DNA of 64,000 nt from Rhyacophila brunnea (lineage: Eukaryota > Arthropoda > Insecta > Trichoptera > Rhyacophilidae), in the NCBI GenBank assembly GCA_022495005.1, contig JAGYXB010001414.1:1-64000 (forward strand). The letters run 5' to 3'. Positions 46,863 to 58,055 of this stretch are shown one piece after another. The notes under the pieces are model-generated. The model worked only from the letters and a program-made list of their open reading frames with translations, was not told where the DNA came from and did no database searches. A program made the position numbers and the translations under genes. The number at the start of each line of letters is the position of its first letter. The first letter of the stretch is position 1.

Positions 46863-49800
46863 ATGAACGATGTTTGTCGTATATGTCTAGAAATAGGTGC
46901 TTCGGTTCCTTTATTTCAGCCGATGATGGAAAACAAGCCATTGCAAATGTTCAACAAACTCATGACTTGTACTTCAGTTCAGGTAGGTAGGATTGTAAAG
47001 AATTAGGGTTTTCGAACTTCAAGTGTCAAAAATATTCTTTCTAAAAAGACATACGCTTATTATTCGAGGTTTAATAATTCATTATAAGTATTACATAAAA
47101 TATTTATATTACTTTATCAACTTTTATCAGGTATCCGACAGTGATATGATGCCGAAAGTATTATGTGCGGCATGCGCTAAGAGGTTGGACGATGCTTACA
47201 GATTGAGAGAACAAGCCCAAAGAAGTGATGCAGATTTAAGGCACCGATTAGGCCTAATCAAAATAGGTAAACATGAACAAATAAATTAGGTACTCATGAA
47301 TATGTTTGCCAGTAGGCTTATTCTACCAGAGGCATTTATTGTTTAAATTGAAATTAAAATTAAAATATTTTATGCCATTTTTCAAAAATACGTAAGTAAC
47401 AGAAGAAAAATTGGTACTGTTTGGTTATCAGGAATACAGCGGAAAACACATTTTGAAAATACCCGATATACTGGATTATTTGTTAGTTTAGGTTAGGTTT
47501 GGTTAGGTTAACCTAACAAGTAATCCAGTTTATCGGCTATTTTCAAAATGTGTTTGCCGCTGTATTCCTGATAACTGAACAGTACCGAAAAATTTACAAC
47601 ATATTTATCAAGTTGACTCCATCACAATAGGCAATGAAACAATCCTCATCTACGACGATAGGTTGATAATTAATTTACATTTTAAATGTGTCGTAAGTGT
47701 GATTTAATTTAAGATCTGGCATACCGATTCAATTAGCAAAGATTTTTTTAACTTGCAGCAAAATTTACTATATTACTATTATAGTACTTACTATATTCTA
47801 TTCATTTGATCGATGGTCTGTGTTTGAAAACGTCTTTTTATTTGCCGTTGACCCTATTTGTTTGAAACATTTACCAAATGATTTCTCCTATGTAGTCAGT
47901 TTCCAGAAAGAAATGAAAGGATTTTTTTTAAATTGCCTATGTTTTATGAATGTACGACTAGAGAAAAAAGTAGACAGGAAAGCATTGTGCCTATTTAAAT
48001 CTATGGAAAAGTAAGTTATGGTCAAAGTCCACTTTAAACATGCAAATGTAAACTTCGAATGCCATATGGTAAACCAGGGGTAGTCAACCTTTTTATACCT
48101 ACCGCCCACTTTTGTATCTTTGTTAGTAGTAAAATTTTCTAACCACCCACTGGTTCCACAGTAATTATGATTTATAAAGTTAAAGCATATAATAATAATT
48201 ACTTACCAAATACTTAAGTCAGACTTTCGCTAAGTTTGGCAGAATAAATCTTTATAAAATAACTTACCGTAGTTAAATCTAACTTTTTATTTATACTTTG
48301 CATACATAGAAAAATGAAGTCTGATGAAAATACATTAAATAATTAAATTATTATTGAGATTTAATGAATTTTATGAAAACCTAATGAAAATGTTTTTAAA
48401 ACCCCGACCGCCTACCATGAAAGCTGGAACGCCCACTAGTAGGCCGTAGGGACCAGGTTGACTACCCCTGTGGTAAACTGTGTGTAGAAAATGATGATTG
48501 TTGGATATCATTGAAATAAATGGTAATAATTTGAACGAAATATGCAATCGAAAATCTTCATTTATTGTGAACAGATTACCGCATTGCATTCAAAGATAAT
48601 CAATAATTATCACTATAATCGTAATTCCAATTCATTGTCACGCCTGGATATAGGCGGCCTTGTTTAAGGGCGTCACTAGTCGTGATGATCGATAATCTCC
48701 CGCCGACTTCTATTTTTATTTTGAGCTGAGACAAGTATTCATTGAAATGTTTTCATTTTTGACTGCATTATGTATGGAAAGAGGTTTTAAAGTCTTGTAA
48801 TTTTACTTTAAATGAATAAAATATGTATGATGGAATTCAACTGTCAATTTTATCAATATCTCCACAAAATTCAAAATATTACTGCCTGGAAAGGAAATAA
48901 TTCTTTCAGTTCTTGACGATGTCACCTCTACGTGAATCAAAAAATGCCATAGATAGTTCAATATTATTACAATATGGTATATAGAAAGTATAAAAACATT
49001 ACTGCTATAATTTCTTTGATATTTTGACCGAAACTTTTCATGTTTGATATATATAAATAATATGACAGATTTTAATATACCTCTGAATATTTGAATCATG
49101 TAAATATATGATGCAAAAAAACTTTTTATTTCATTCAGTATATGTTCAGAATTCTCAATTATCTATTAATTAATATTATAATCTCAAAGAATCCTCTTCA
49201 ACATTAGTAATGCATTATGTACTATTATATCTCTGTTTCAGAATATCACAGTGGAAGCATTTGGGATCGAGACATCAATTCAAAACATGAGGTTTTGAAA
49301 TTGAATTTACCGAAAGAAGATGATGATCAATATGAATCTAATTTTGATCATGATGGTTTGTGAAGCATACTTTTTATTTCACGCATTATTATGGTAAATG
49401 CACTGGTATCCGGACAGTTAACTGTTTTCTCACCTTATTTTCGATTATCTTTTCCATTTTTAGAAGAAAACAAAATATGTTATGCTTTATTAATGTTTAC
49501 ATATATATTCTTTTGGTTTATAAATATTTTAAAAATCTATATTTAGGTAAATTACTATCATATTTCTCAAGTTAAGAAAAATGGTTGGTTTTTTTAGTCT
49601 CCGGACACACAATCTTAGTTTCCGGACGTACTATTTTTAGTGGTCGGACAGATTATTTCGTATAGAAAATAAGACAAGTTTTGGTGTTAAAAAAATATTT
49701 TTTTACATTTAAACAATTTTAGTTAATACAGTGATGCAATAAAAGCAGAAATAGATCACAATGAGCACTCAAGCACCCGCTAACTTGAAAAAAAAACATA

Positions 49801-52800
49801 CATTTTTATTTATTCAATGTGTTTCTTTCATATAGTTCTGTCGAAGTAATTTTGAGTGCAAATTGGGCAAAGCAAAATGAAATAAAAAACTGAACTTCAT
49901 AAATCAAATGGTAATACTAATAAACATCTCAAGTGAGTTGACCAAATTTTGACATTAATTTTTATTACATCCAAAAAATCTCAAACTGTGTAACTTTTGT
50001 TTGTGTTCTATAATATGCAAAGCAGGCTTACAAAAAAAAATACACTTGAGAACTGCTGGCAACTAAATTATTGACATTGATAATTTTAAAAAGGTTCAAC
50101 ACTTCAGTCACCATAATTATATTTCCAAACACACTAAAATAAATTTCAATACTAATCCTAATCCCTTCTCTGAAGAAAAAAAATGTTTTCAAGTGCTATT
50201 TTCAATCATAAATATAAAAGAGAACTAAGCGTAAAAAATCCATGCTTGAATCAAGCCACTCTTCAGTAGTTTTACAGAGAGAAAAAAATGCTTCAGTGCT
50301 ATACCCCCAACCCAATAGCCTGGATACGCGACTTAATGTCTAAACACCTACAAACCAACCGGGGTAATACGGGTGATTATACGGGTGATTAACATATTAA
50401 TTTAGGTCTAAGTTTAAACAAAAATTACACACAAAATCTTTTAGTGATGCTTCACTATAAGATAACATAGACATTGTCGTGCATTTAAGGTGAAACCAAC
50501 GAACACATCCATCACAGCCAATGTTCTTTAATAAATCATCCTCAACACCACTTTCTAATTCATCAGAACAATTTTGGCAAATCGCCTTTTTCGCTTTCCT
50601 TTTTTTATTTTTTTATTTGTCTTCTCTTTTCCTCTTCCTTTCATCTTTTATTTCGTGAATTGCTGTACTTTTGTCATCCTTCACTTTTTCTTTTTCTTCT
50701 ATGATCTTCCTCCACGCTTCCGAAGAAATGGCGCTCGGTGCTTTGACTGTGTCTTTTATTATTCTATTTTTACTCCCAAATTGAGTAGGTTTGGGGTAAA
50801 AAAGATGAGATTTTAATGTTAAATTGCTCACACTTGATGAACTGGTGCTTGCATTTGACGTACTCGTACCAGCTATTGGAGATAATTGTGTAAATATATA
50901 ATAATTAATTAGAAAATAGCTTTGTCCGGTCATTCAATATTGAATTTTAGTCGCCGGACAGCAGGATCAAAATTATAACATTGTGTCCGAAAACTAAAAA
51001 TATTTACAATTCTATGTTTGTCCTTTTCTAACTTGTATAAAACCAAGCAAGCCTCGATGTGATACTGTACACATACAAATACTCAATGTCTCTTATAAAT
51101 TCAGTGCCCGGACACTGCGTCCGACAACTAAAAAAAGGTAAAATTCTGCACTTTAGTTGCCGGACACCAAATATTTAACTAAATTTAACAAAATACATTA
51201 TTTTTATCATTGAATAATATACAAGAACATATTGCTGAATAATATGAAACATCTTTGAAGTGAATAAATGAAATAATCATAGTTTTAACGTACTTTTTGA
51301 ATCCTTCGTTCACTAATTATTTTTTAAGAAATCGAATATTTTTTTTGTTGAGTCAGCACTCGCACCACTACTAAGGTAATACTGTTGAATGAATTCCTTT
51401 TTGCATGACAAATATAATGTTATTGTTCAAGGAACAATACAGGCACAATATGTGACTCATCCTTCATATGAAACTCTAATACTTTGCTTATTTTCATTAT
51501 ATTTGTACAAAACTGTCCTTATACTGAAGCTGTCCGGGGACTAATGCAGTTACCCTATATATATAGTTATTGATTGAAACTAAACCATCAATACGACGCC
51601 CTGAGCTGGCGGTTGTTTGTTATGAGGTTGAGAGTGGATCCTGGGATTATATAATGTCTAGCGGAGAATGGTGTTTATTAAAATATAGTGTAATTCATGG
51701 CCCCCACAAAGGGGGACTGACAGGGCTCTAGTCTAGAGGCCCGAGCTTAGAAGGGGCCCAGCGTAGCGGGTCGACTAGTTAAATGAGAAAAACACAAATT
51801 TTCTCGAACAGTAAAAAAAGTCGACTGCGGCGCGCTATTTTCCTTAATGATTATTAACATTTAAAAACTTGTAGCTGAAAAGTGATATGATGATTCATGA
51901 AACGATAATTCACGCGTAGAAATGTACTTAATAGTTAATTTAAGTGTGTTTCTGGACTTAGAAAATGGCTATTTATCCAATATGGCGAAGGGTTGCATTT
52001 ACTTGGCTACCACAAAAGGAGGTCGCGATCAGTGCTTCATAATAGTATGCTGAGTGCCAACAACTCAATAAACCAACTGGATTTATTTAAAAATCCAGTT
52101 GGGGGAACACTACTCTAAATCACACTGCCTTTAACCTTAAGCGATAGGTAGGGGTGCCCGCCAAAGATCCTGGTCTGGGAGCCTGCTTCAGGATGTGGGG
52201 GCCATGGTGTAATTATTCAAGTAGTTTAATACTTATAGACTGGGCAAGCGTCCCCATACCTATCAACCCGAATTAACCGATATGGCATGGTACGATCTTT
52301 CCGGAACTGAGATTTTTGGGTAGGTAGTTTCTTACAATATTTAGTCTCTGTTTGTTTTCCGAGGTCACCATAAATATAGGTATCATCATATAGCAGTGGT
52401 GTAGACTGTTGAGATCTGACATAAATAGTGCACACTAAACTTTGCCAGTCTTACTTATTTGTTTTCATTGAATTAAGAATAAAAATTGCAGCTGGTATTG
52501 GTTAGTTTTACACCAATTGTTTCTTTCTCTCTGGGTTCTGTAGTGCATTTTTTGTTTACTTAATTCATAATATTGATGTTCTAGATATGGATAATTTTGA
52601 GGATATCAAATTCTCCGTGAAAAATGAATTGGATGCACAATTTGAACCGCAACTTAGAGAAACGATTGAAAAGATATCCAAAAGTAAATCAGAAACCTCA
52701 ACGATGACTGGCAATATGAAAATTACAAAACTATTGAAAAAGAAACAAAAGAAGTCTGCATTATTAATAAAATCCAAAGATGATAATTGTACAGATATCA

Positions 52801-54459
52801 AATATGATGTCGATATACCAATCAGATTCACTGATATTTCGATGATTAAAATAGCTCATAAACAATCTAAAAAAAGCATAAAAAGTAAACGGAAAGGTGA
52901 ACCGAAGAGTTACAAATGTGAAATCTGCTCACAAGTATTTGCTTACTCACGTTTCTTTGGAAGGCATATGAGAGTAGAACATGCAGGGGTCACGTAAGTA
53001 TTTTATAGATTAGTTCCAAATTCCTAGGAGAATGGCATTTCCAACCCAATGTTTTTAATCACTATGCACTTTTTATTATATTATCTTATATTGTATGATA
53101 TAACATATTTATATGTCATTTGTAGCTATTTATGTGGTCTGCATTAGATTCATTGTCTTTCGAATAATTTGGCTATTGACATGTTCAATACTTCTGTTCA
53201 TCCAAATATTGTAATATTAAATTATTCTGTATATAGTAGAATAATATGTATGTATATTTTTTTATGAAATGAATTTAGAATTTTGACTTATTTTAGGAAA
53301 AGGAGGGAAAAGAAATTTATGTGTGATGTATGTGGCAACACGTTTCACGATCGTTATGGACTTCAAATGCATAAACGCTCACATTCAGGTTTGCTTAATC
53401 TTTCAAATCGATGGCTTTCCATATATTCAGTAGTTCAATTTATGATTTAATTATAATTTATTAACCCCTTATTAACCCACACATCACTGATGAAAGAATA
53501 TTGTAAAATTGTCTGATTTCAGGTGATAAACCTTTCACTTGTAATGTTTGTGGACAAGGATTTGCCCAACAAAGTAATATGGAGAGGCATGTGTCAGCTA
53601 GACACCTCAAGGTAATTAATTAATTCATAATTACCATACAGTTATAAATATTTTAATTAGACACAATTTTGTTTCTATTGGTCAAAAGTAAATAAGAATT
53701 GCTAATCTGTTATTAATTATATTATATTCAATCTTAACTTTACTTGCTCTATGTCGAATCGGCGGACTGCATGTGGTCCTAAGCACCTAGTGATGCACTA
53801 ACCTCAAAAACACAGTTCCTATGAAAAAAGACTGGCAACAAGATTTTTGATGGATTTTTTTATTGTTTGGTGGTAAAGCTTACCCCACTGAACAATTTTT
53901 TTTTGCGAATTTGATTGCAAACTATTATTTTTCTAAACTGCCACACCTGAAGTTGGAATTGTCGCAGTCAATATTTATAATCTTTAGTATGACAGCCGGT
54001 TTTTTGTGAATGTGTCAGAATAAAAGTTTATGGAGATAACTGACAGAAATAAGTACGTTCATGTACAATAAAATATATAATTATGTTTCACAGACGGCAA
54101 TGATAAACAAATCTAGCTGTACTTACATGTATTAAATCATTTTTTTTTTTTCATAGGAAAAACCATTTCAGTGTGAGCTATGTCCAACTCGCTTTGCGTA
54201 CTCTTCAACTCTTCGCGAGCACACTAGAAATCATTCAGGAGAACGCCGATACCCTTGTGGTTCTTGTGACAAGCGGTTTGCAAGACGCTTTGCCCTCGCC
54301 AGGCATCAGCTGACCCACACAAAAGAGAGACCTTACATCTGCAAGATCTGCGGAAATAGTTACACGCAGAGCAACGATTTGAAGTCACATGTGAAGCGTA
54401 TTCATATTGAAGTCTCAACAGAAAAATCAGTTAATTACTGTGAGAAACAAATGTATTAA
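46863..54459 (+). CDS. ZAD domain C2H2 zinc-finger protein
   Basis: Seven exons join in phase to 420 residues: 46863-46982, 47131-47266, 49242-49355, 52585-52993, 53297-53388, 53523-53611 and 54157-54459. The N-terminus is a ZAD domain: cysteines in CRIC (residues 5 and 8) and CAAC (52 and 55) form the zinc pairs, and LLL-type hydrophobics lie between. ZAD is an arthropod dimerisation module. An acidic and lysine-rich linker follows. Six C2H2 fingers then run from YKCEICSQVFAYSRFFGRH to YICKICGNSYTQSNDLKSH, with the TGEKP-like linkers SGDKPF, KEKPF and SGERRY. The protein is likely a sequence-specific nuclear regulator; its target is unknown. The tandem paralogue at 58056 has identical lengths for exons 1-3. 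Introns 2 and 3 carry a fold-back element, a hAT, a pogo-like element and more debris. Confidence 0.9.
47413..47586. mobile_element. Fold-back element family E, copy 1, with TTAGG-like centre
   Basis: GGTACTGTTTGGTTATCAGG at the left and CCTGATAACTGAACAGTACC at the right are inverted. The match continues through AATACAGCGG, AAAACACATTTTGAAAATA and CTGGATTA. The centre is GGTTAGGTTTGGTTAGGTTAACCTAAC, which contains TTAGG-type units and a palindromic GGTTAACC. It lies in intron 2 of the first ZAD gene. Confidence 0.8.
48075..48470. mobile_element. hAT element with perfect 8-bp target duplication (396 bp)
   Basis: The ends CAGGGGTAGTCAACCTTTTT and CCAGGTTGACTACCCCTG are inverted. TGGTAAAC flanks both sides (48067-48074 and 48471-48478). 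The interior is AT-rich without a transposase. It lies in intron 2 of the first ZAD gene. Confidence 0.9.
49392..51555 (-). mobile_element. pogo-like element with CCGGACA subterminal repeats (2.16 kb)
   Basis: The left end TGGTAAATGCACTGGTATCC, then GGACAG, is inversely matched by CTGTCCGGGGACTAATGCAG, then TTACCC, at the right. TA flanks both ends. CCGGACA-type motifs recur near both ends (49409, 49601, 49622, 50926, 50955, 51108, 51165, 51535), as expected for transposase-binding sites. The minus strand holds a decayed frame ending in a PHD finger (listed separately). It lies in intron 3 of the first ZAD gene, antisense to it. Confidence 0.65.
50397..50933 (-). pseudogene. Transposase C-terminus with PHD finger, one nonsense codon
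   Basis: The frame runs from 50933 (MTGQSYFLINYY) through a serine-rich stretch and KAPSAISSEAWRKIIEEKEK, then a charged region. It meets a TAA at 50613-50615 and continues in the same frame to a stop at 50397. After the stop it encodes ICQNC, IGCDGCVRWFHLKC and FVCNFC, giving the C4HC3 order of a PHD finger. Such a charged linker and PHD end occur on some insect pogo/jerky-type transposases. The upstream DDE domain was not found within the element. Confidence 0.6.
51696..52206. mobile_element. hAT-like element, CATGGCCCC family, perfect 8-bp duplication
   Basis: CATGGCCCCCACAAAG and its inverse, ending GTGGGGGCCATG, bound the element. GTGTAATT flanks both sides (51688-51695 and 52207-52214). 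Near 52079 is a perfect hairpin, CCAACTGGATTT and AAATCCAGTTGG. A truncated copy lies at 5617, and a related end (CTTCAGGATGTGGGGTCCAT) lies near 57370. It lies in intron 3 of the first ZAD gene. Confidence 0.85.
52394..52510. repeat. hAT-like family B, partial copy
   Basis: CAGTGGTGTAGACTGTTGAG, then ATAAATAGTGCACA, TTTGTTTTCATTGAA and GGTTAGTTTTA, match the left arm of the element at 3458. It ends about 75 bases before the acceptor of exon 4 of the first ZAD gene. Confidence 0.65.
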
Positions 54460-54648
54460 ATGACTCCAATCCTGTGATATTTTTTTGGTTTCTATTTCTG
54501 TGTAACGATTTAATAAGTTATGTTGATATAAATTAAACCTTTCTGCAGCAGTAACCTTTGACTCTGATATGGTTAGAAATCGTAATAAGAACTCGGTCAT
54601 GTTGTATGGTAATAACTGAATATTATCTTTTCACAGTCGTTACCTTGC

Positions 54649-54654
54649 AATAAA
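54649..54654 (+). promoter_or_regulatory. Candidate polyadenylation signal of the first ZAD gene
   Basis: AATAAA lies about 190 bases after the stop codon. It is the first canonical signal seen downstream. Confidence 0.45.
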
Positions 54655-55190
54655 GATAGCTCAGTGAATATGTAAGTAACTTTTGTTATCTCGGAACCTT
54701 AAAAATAATATTTTGTAATTAGTGGTATGGTGTTATGTAGTTAGAATAAGGCTGCTACACTAAAAGAGTAAAAAGTTTAAATAGTAACGCCATTTCCACA
54801 AATTTATATCATATTGTTTGAAAAAGAATATTAATGAATTTATTTATAAAAAATATATAATAAATATGACTTATTTTTTTAAACATCATTTATTTCACTA
54901 CCCAAATAATGACCAATTTAGTAGGTACAAATATAGAATAAAATTATTTTCTTAAACCGATCCTGTAATGGCGCTTTAATTGAGTAATCATGAAACGCAT
55001 GGTAGATTTCAATTCTACAGATGGCTGATGGCCGATGGAAGGATGTGTCCCAGTGTAGATACGCAGGGCCGCAACATGACTGCTCAGCTGCCAGTTCCTG
55101 CCATACACAACATTTTAAAATAGTATAAGTAATAATATAAAAGTAATTAAATAAACATATATATAGTTTGAAAATACATAAGTACCTATG

Positions 55191-55379
55191 ACTGAAAAGT
55201 ATGCACTATTTTTGTCGGATCGTTCACAGCATACCTAAATTATTATGGTTTGGTCGAGACAGGGCTTAATTGATTTTTAAAAACTAACCAGCACCATCTG
55301 CAATTTGTAAGTTCAATGAAAAAAAAAATACATCTGACAAAGTTTGCTATAAAATATTTGTCGGATAATCTCGCCACTG
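55191..55379. repeat. hAT-like family B, partial copy
   Basis: ACTGAAAAGTATGCACTA, TTATTATGGTTTGGTC, AGGGCTTAATTGATTTTTAA and a CGCCACTG end match arms of the element at 3458. Both arms appear partly present, but no flanking duplication is clear. Confidence 0.6.
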
Positions 55380-55978
55380 ACATATCGCACAATGGTCAGG
55401 CATATGGGTGCAAATACTAAGGAACACAGGCTTGAATTCTGCTGGGTGTCGTATTTTTTTCATGAAGAAGTTACGTTCTTAAATTTTGTGAATTATTCTT
55501 TCAATAAAAAAATGGTTTATTGAATGAAATAAAGTTGAAAATATATTTTTCCTGTCAAAATAACCATTACCGAATATTAAAAAGATTTAATGGGCCTGCC
55601 TCATGTGGAGGTTGTATTAAAAGATTTTTGTTTTTAGCCACTTGCCTAACATATTAGATCCATATTCTGGTTCAAATACACATTGAAAAACAACATGGAA
55701 ATTTGCCAGACAGCAAACACTGCTCGGCCATCGTGGGCCGATGAAATAATACAGAATCAATTTAATCGGACAAGATGTATGATTGAAAATTGGGTTAGAG
55801 GAGGGGGCTTTTTGGGTATAGTACATAGGCGGCCGAGTCCCTAGAGGGCTTCGGCTTCACTACATTCAAGGTGTTTTTTTAGCTTTCCTTGGTTTGATCC
55901 CAAACTTTGCTGTTACGTGTCACATTATTTCACAGATGTTTTCCGAGTTTCAAAAATTATAGTATTTTTAAGAATATG

Positions 55979-56520
55979 CAGTGGCGGCTCGTCCATATGC
56001 ACTGCGGAACTGCAGCACCCCCAAGCAAATTGAGTGAAACGTAATATTATAATATACATAAATTTATGTAGGTATATTATATGAAAATATCAATATTATT
56101 TAAGCGTGTATTAAGCTTGCCCGTGCACCGATACATCCAATAATTATCATACACTACGTTACTGATATCAAAAAGTGACCATCTTTATGATTTTATACAG
56201 TACCGTTCTCAATAGAATATGCTCAAGTGGCGCGGGGAGCGGGGCTCGCAGGTGGAAGCTTGATCGGTTCTGCCGGTCCAACAGTATTTCTGCGTTCGCA
56301 CACGAGCATGCGCGCGAAAGCGAGGATAGAAATATAGCTTTAATGATTTATCAACACTGCAAGCAACTCATGCAAAGTTCTTTATTTTAATTAATAATAT
56401 AATTTATAATTTAAGTTTCTTTTGTATGTTTTGATGTTAATAGTAAAATATAATCCAAATAAACATTTTTTTATTTTTAATCAACCGCAGCACCCCCAGA
56501 TAATCCACGAGCCGTCACTG
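55979..56520. mobile_element. hAT element, inverted copy of the 31466 family (542 bp)
   Basis: The ends CAGTGGCGGCTCGTCCATAT and CCACGAGCCGTCACTG are inverted. Interior blocks (GCAGCACCCCCAAGCAAATT; ATACATAAATTTATGTA; ATAAACATTTTTTTATTTTT) match the 31466 copy in reverse complement. The flanking octamers AGAATATG and GTAATAAA do not agree, so the duplication has decayed or the ends are rearranged. Confidence 0.8.
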
Positions 56521-56619
56521 GTAATAAATGTGAACATTATTTTTTGTTATTAGGTAGGTCTGTATGACGATGAGTAAAAATACGATAATTTTTATTGTAA
56601 TACGGTTGGCACCACTGAC

Positions 56620-57877
56620 CAGTGTTGCCAACCGTACTATAATTATAGTATTTGTACTATAATTTTCGTCTGCGTACTATGTACGATATAAAACAGGTGT
56701 AGTACGCCCAAAATACTATAATTTTGAGAAATCGGAAAAAAAGTTGCCAATAGAAGAAAAACAACGCCAAAATAATCCGTGAGAAGCAAAAAAATAAATA
56801 ACCCCCATGTCTAAAAAAAGGTGACGTTAATTACTTCACACAGCGATTTCCAAACTGGGAGGCGCGAAGTGTTGCGAATGGAGGTGCGAAAAGTTTAACA
56901 CAATAATTAATGTAGCCACAGGTTTGCAGTTTAAAAATGCATAGTTTATAAAACGGCCGCTAGTTATAAACTACACAAAAAAAGTCCTATAAAAGGTTGT
57001 TTGCAAACCTTTCTGCAAAAATATGGAGACTAATTTTATAATCCTTCACTTCTATACTATTGTGAAGCGCTATGGCTATCTCGTAAAAAATGAAATAAAA
57101 GGATGTTGAAATTTGAGGCAAATTTGTTTAGGAACAATAATTTTGTTGTTAAACTTGTCTACTTGGTTGAAATTAAAAATAAATTGAGTGAATAAATCAA
57201 TCCAAGGACCACTAATGCATTCACTGTCTCCACTTTTAAATGATTTCTACGCCAGATATATTGAAGCAAACAAAAATCTATTTACTGGGTTCTTGGTTAG
57301 TTTGCTATTGCACTTTTCACATTATTTTATTAATAGTAAAAGAGGCCCCGAAAAAATGACCCGGAGGGTCCGCTTCAGGATGTGGGGTCCATGATAGAAT
57401 CTATTTGTCAATGAACAAAGATGAATTTGGATTGGCTACTATTAAAATTGATTGTGCTAATAAACCAGCACATTCGTCAAAAAATAATGTAATATAAGTA
57501 GTAAAACCTTGTTTATTTTTTTTTCATTTTTGTATTCGTAAGTAGGTACATTGTTGACTTTTTAAAAAGGTGTCTGTATTATTTAATGAAATAAGGGGGG
57601 GGAGGCGGCTAGATTAGATTTTTTTTAAAGGGAGGCGTAGTAACATAAAGTTTGGAAACCACTGACTTAACATTTGAATTTTGTCTAAAAAATCGAGACG
57701 TTAATTACCCTTCATGGATATTGTGTTTAAAAAAACAAGACGTTAATAACCCCACGTTTAATTTTTTGAAAATGCAGAAAATTATTGGTCACTCAACGCG
57801 TACTATACTTTTTGCCGAAATACTATAATTTTGAAGGCACTGTACTATAATTCCACTTTCAAAATATGGCAACACTG
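56620..57877. mobile_element. hAT-like MITE family D, copy 2, split by another hAT
   Basis: The left end CAGTGTTGCCAACCGTACTA and the right end ATATGGCAACACTG are inverted. Flanks CCACTGAC and CCACTGTT agree at six of eight positions. ACTATAATT units fill both sides. A hAT element (56841-57664) is inserted inside. The right end lies 178 bases before the ATG of the second ZAD gene. Confidence 0.75.
56841..57664 (+). mobile_element. Nested hAT element with decayed transposase (824 bp)
   Basis: The ends CAGCGATTTCCAAACTGGGA and AAAGTTTGGAAACCACTG are inverted. The flanks ACTTCACA and ACTTAACA agree at seven of eight positions. On the + strand near 57130-57300, fragments such as KLVYLVEIKNKL, NKSIQGP and EANKNLF resemble the middle of ZBED5-type hAT transposases, with stops and frameshifts. 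A piece like the CATGGCCCC family end lies near 57370. Confidence 0.7.
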
Positions 57878-58055
57878 CCACTGTTAGCTGTAAAATTTTG
57901 TTGTAAAAATACACTTTGGCAACACTGTTTATTAGACTGGCAGCACCTTCGTATAAGTGTCAAAATGCCAAAATAACTAACCATCCGTGACCGTGTTGAC
58001 GTTTCGAGTATAAAGATTGTTATTTAAAATAAGGTTTAAGAGAGGATCAAGTAGA

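Larger units (their letters stand above)
54460..55978. other. Region between the ZAD genes, first part
   Basis: After the first ZAD gene the sequence is AT-rich and carries a family B fragment at 55191. No gene was recognised. Confidence 0.5.

Noticed and set aside
47413..47586. CRISPR-like or satellite array
   Set aside because: Repeats are inverted arms, not regularly spaced direct repeats; the organism is a eukaryote.
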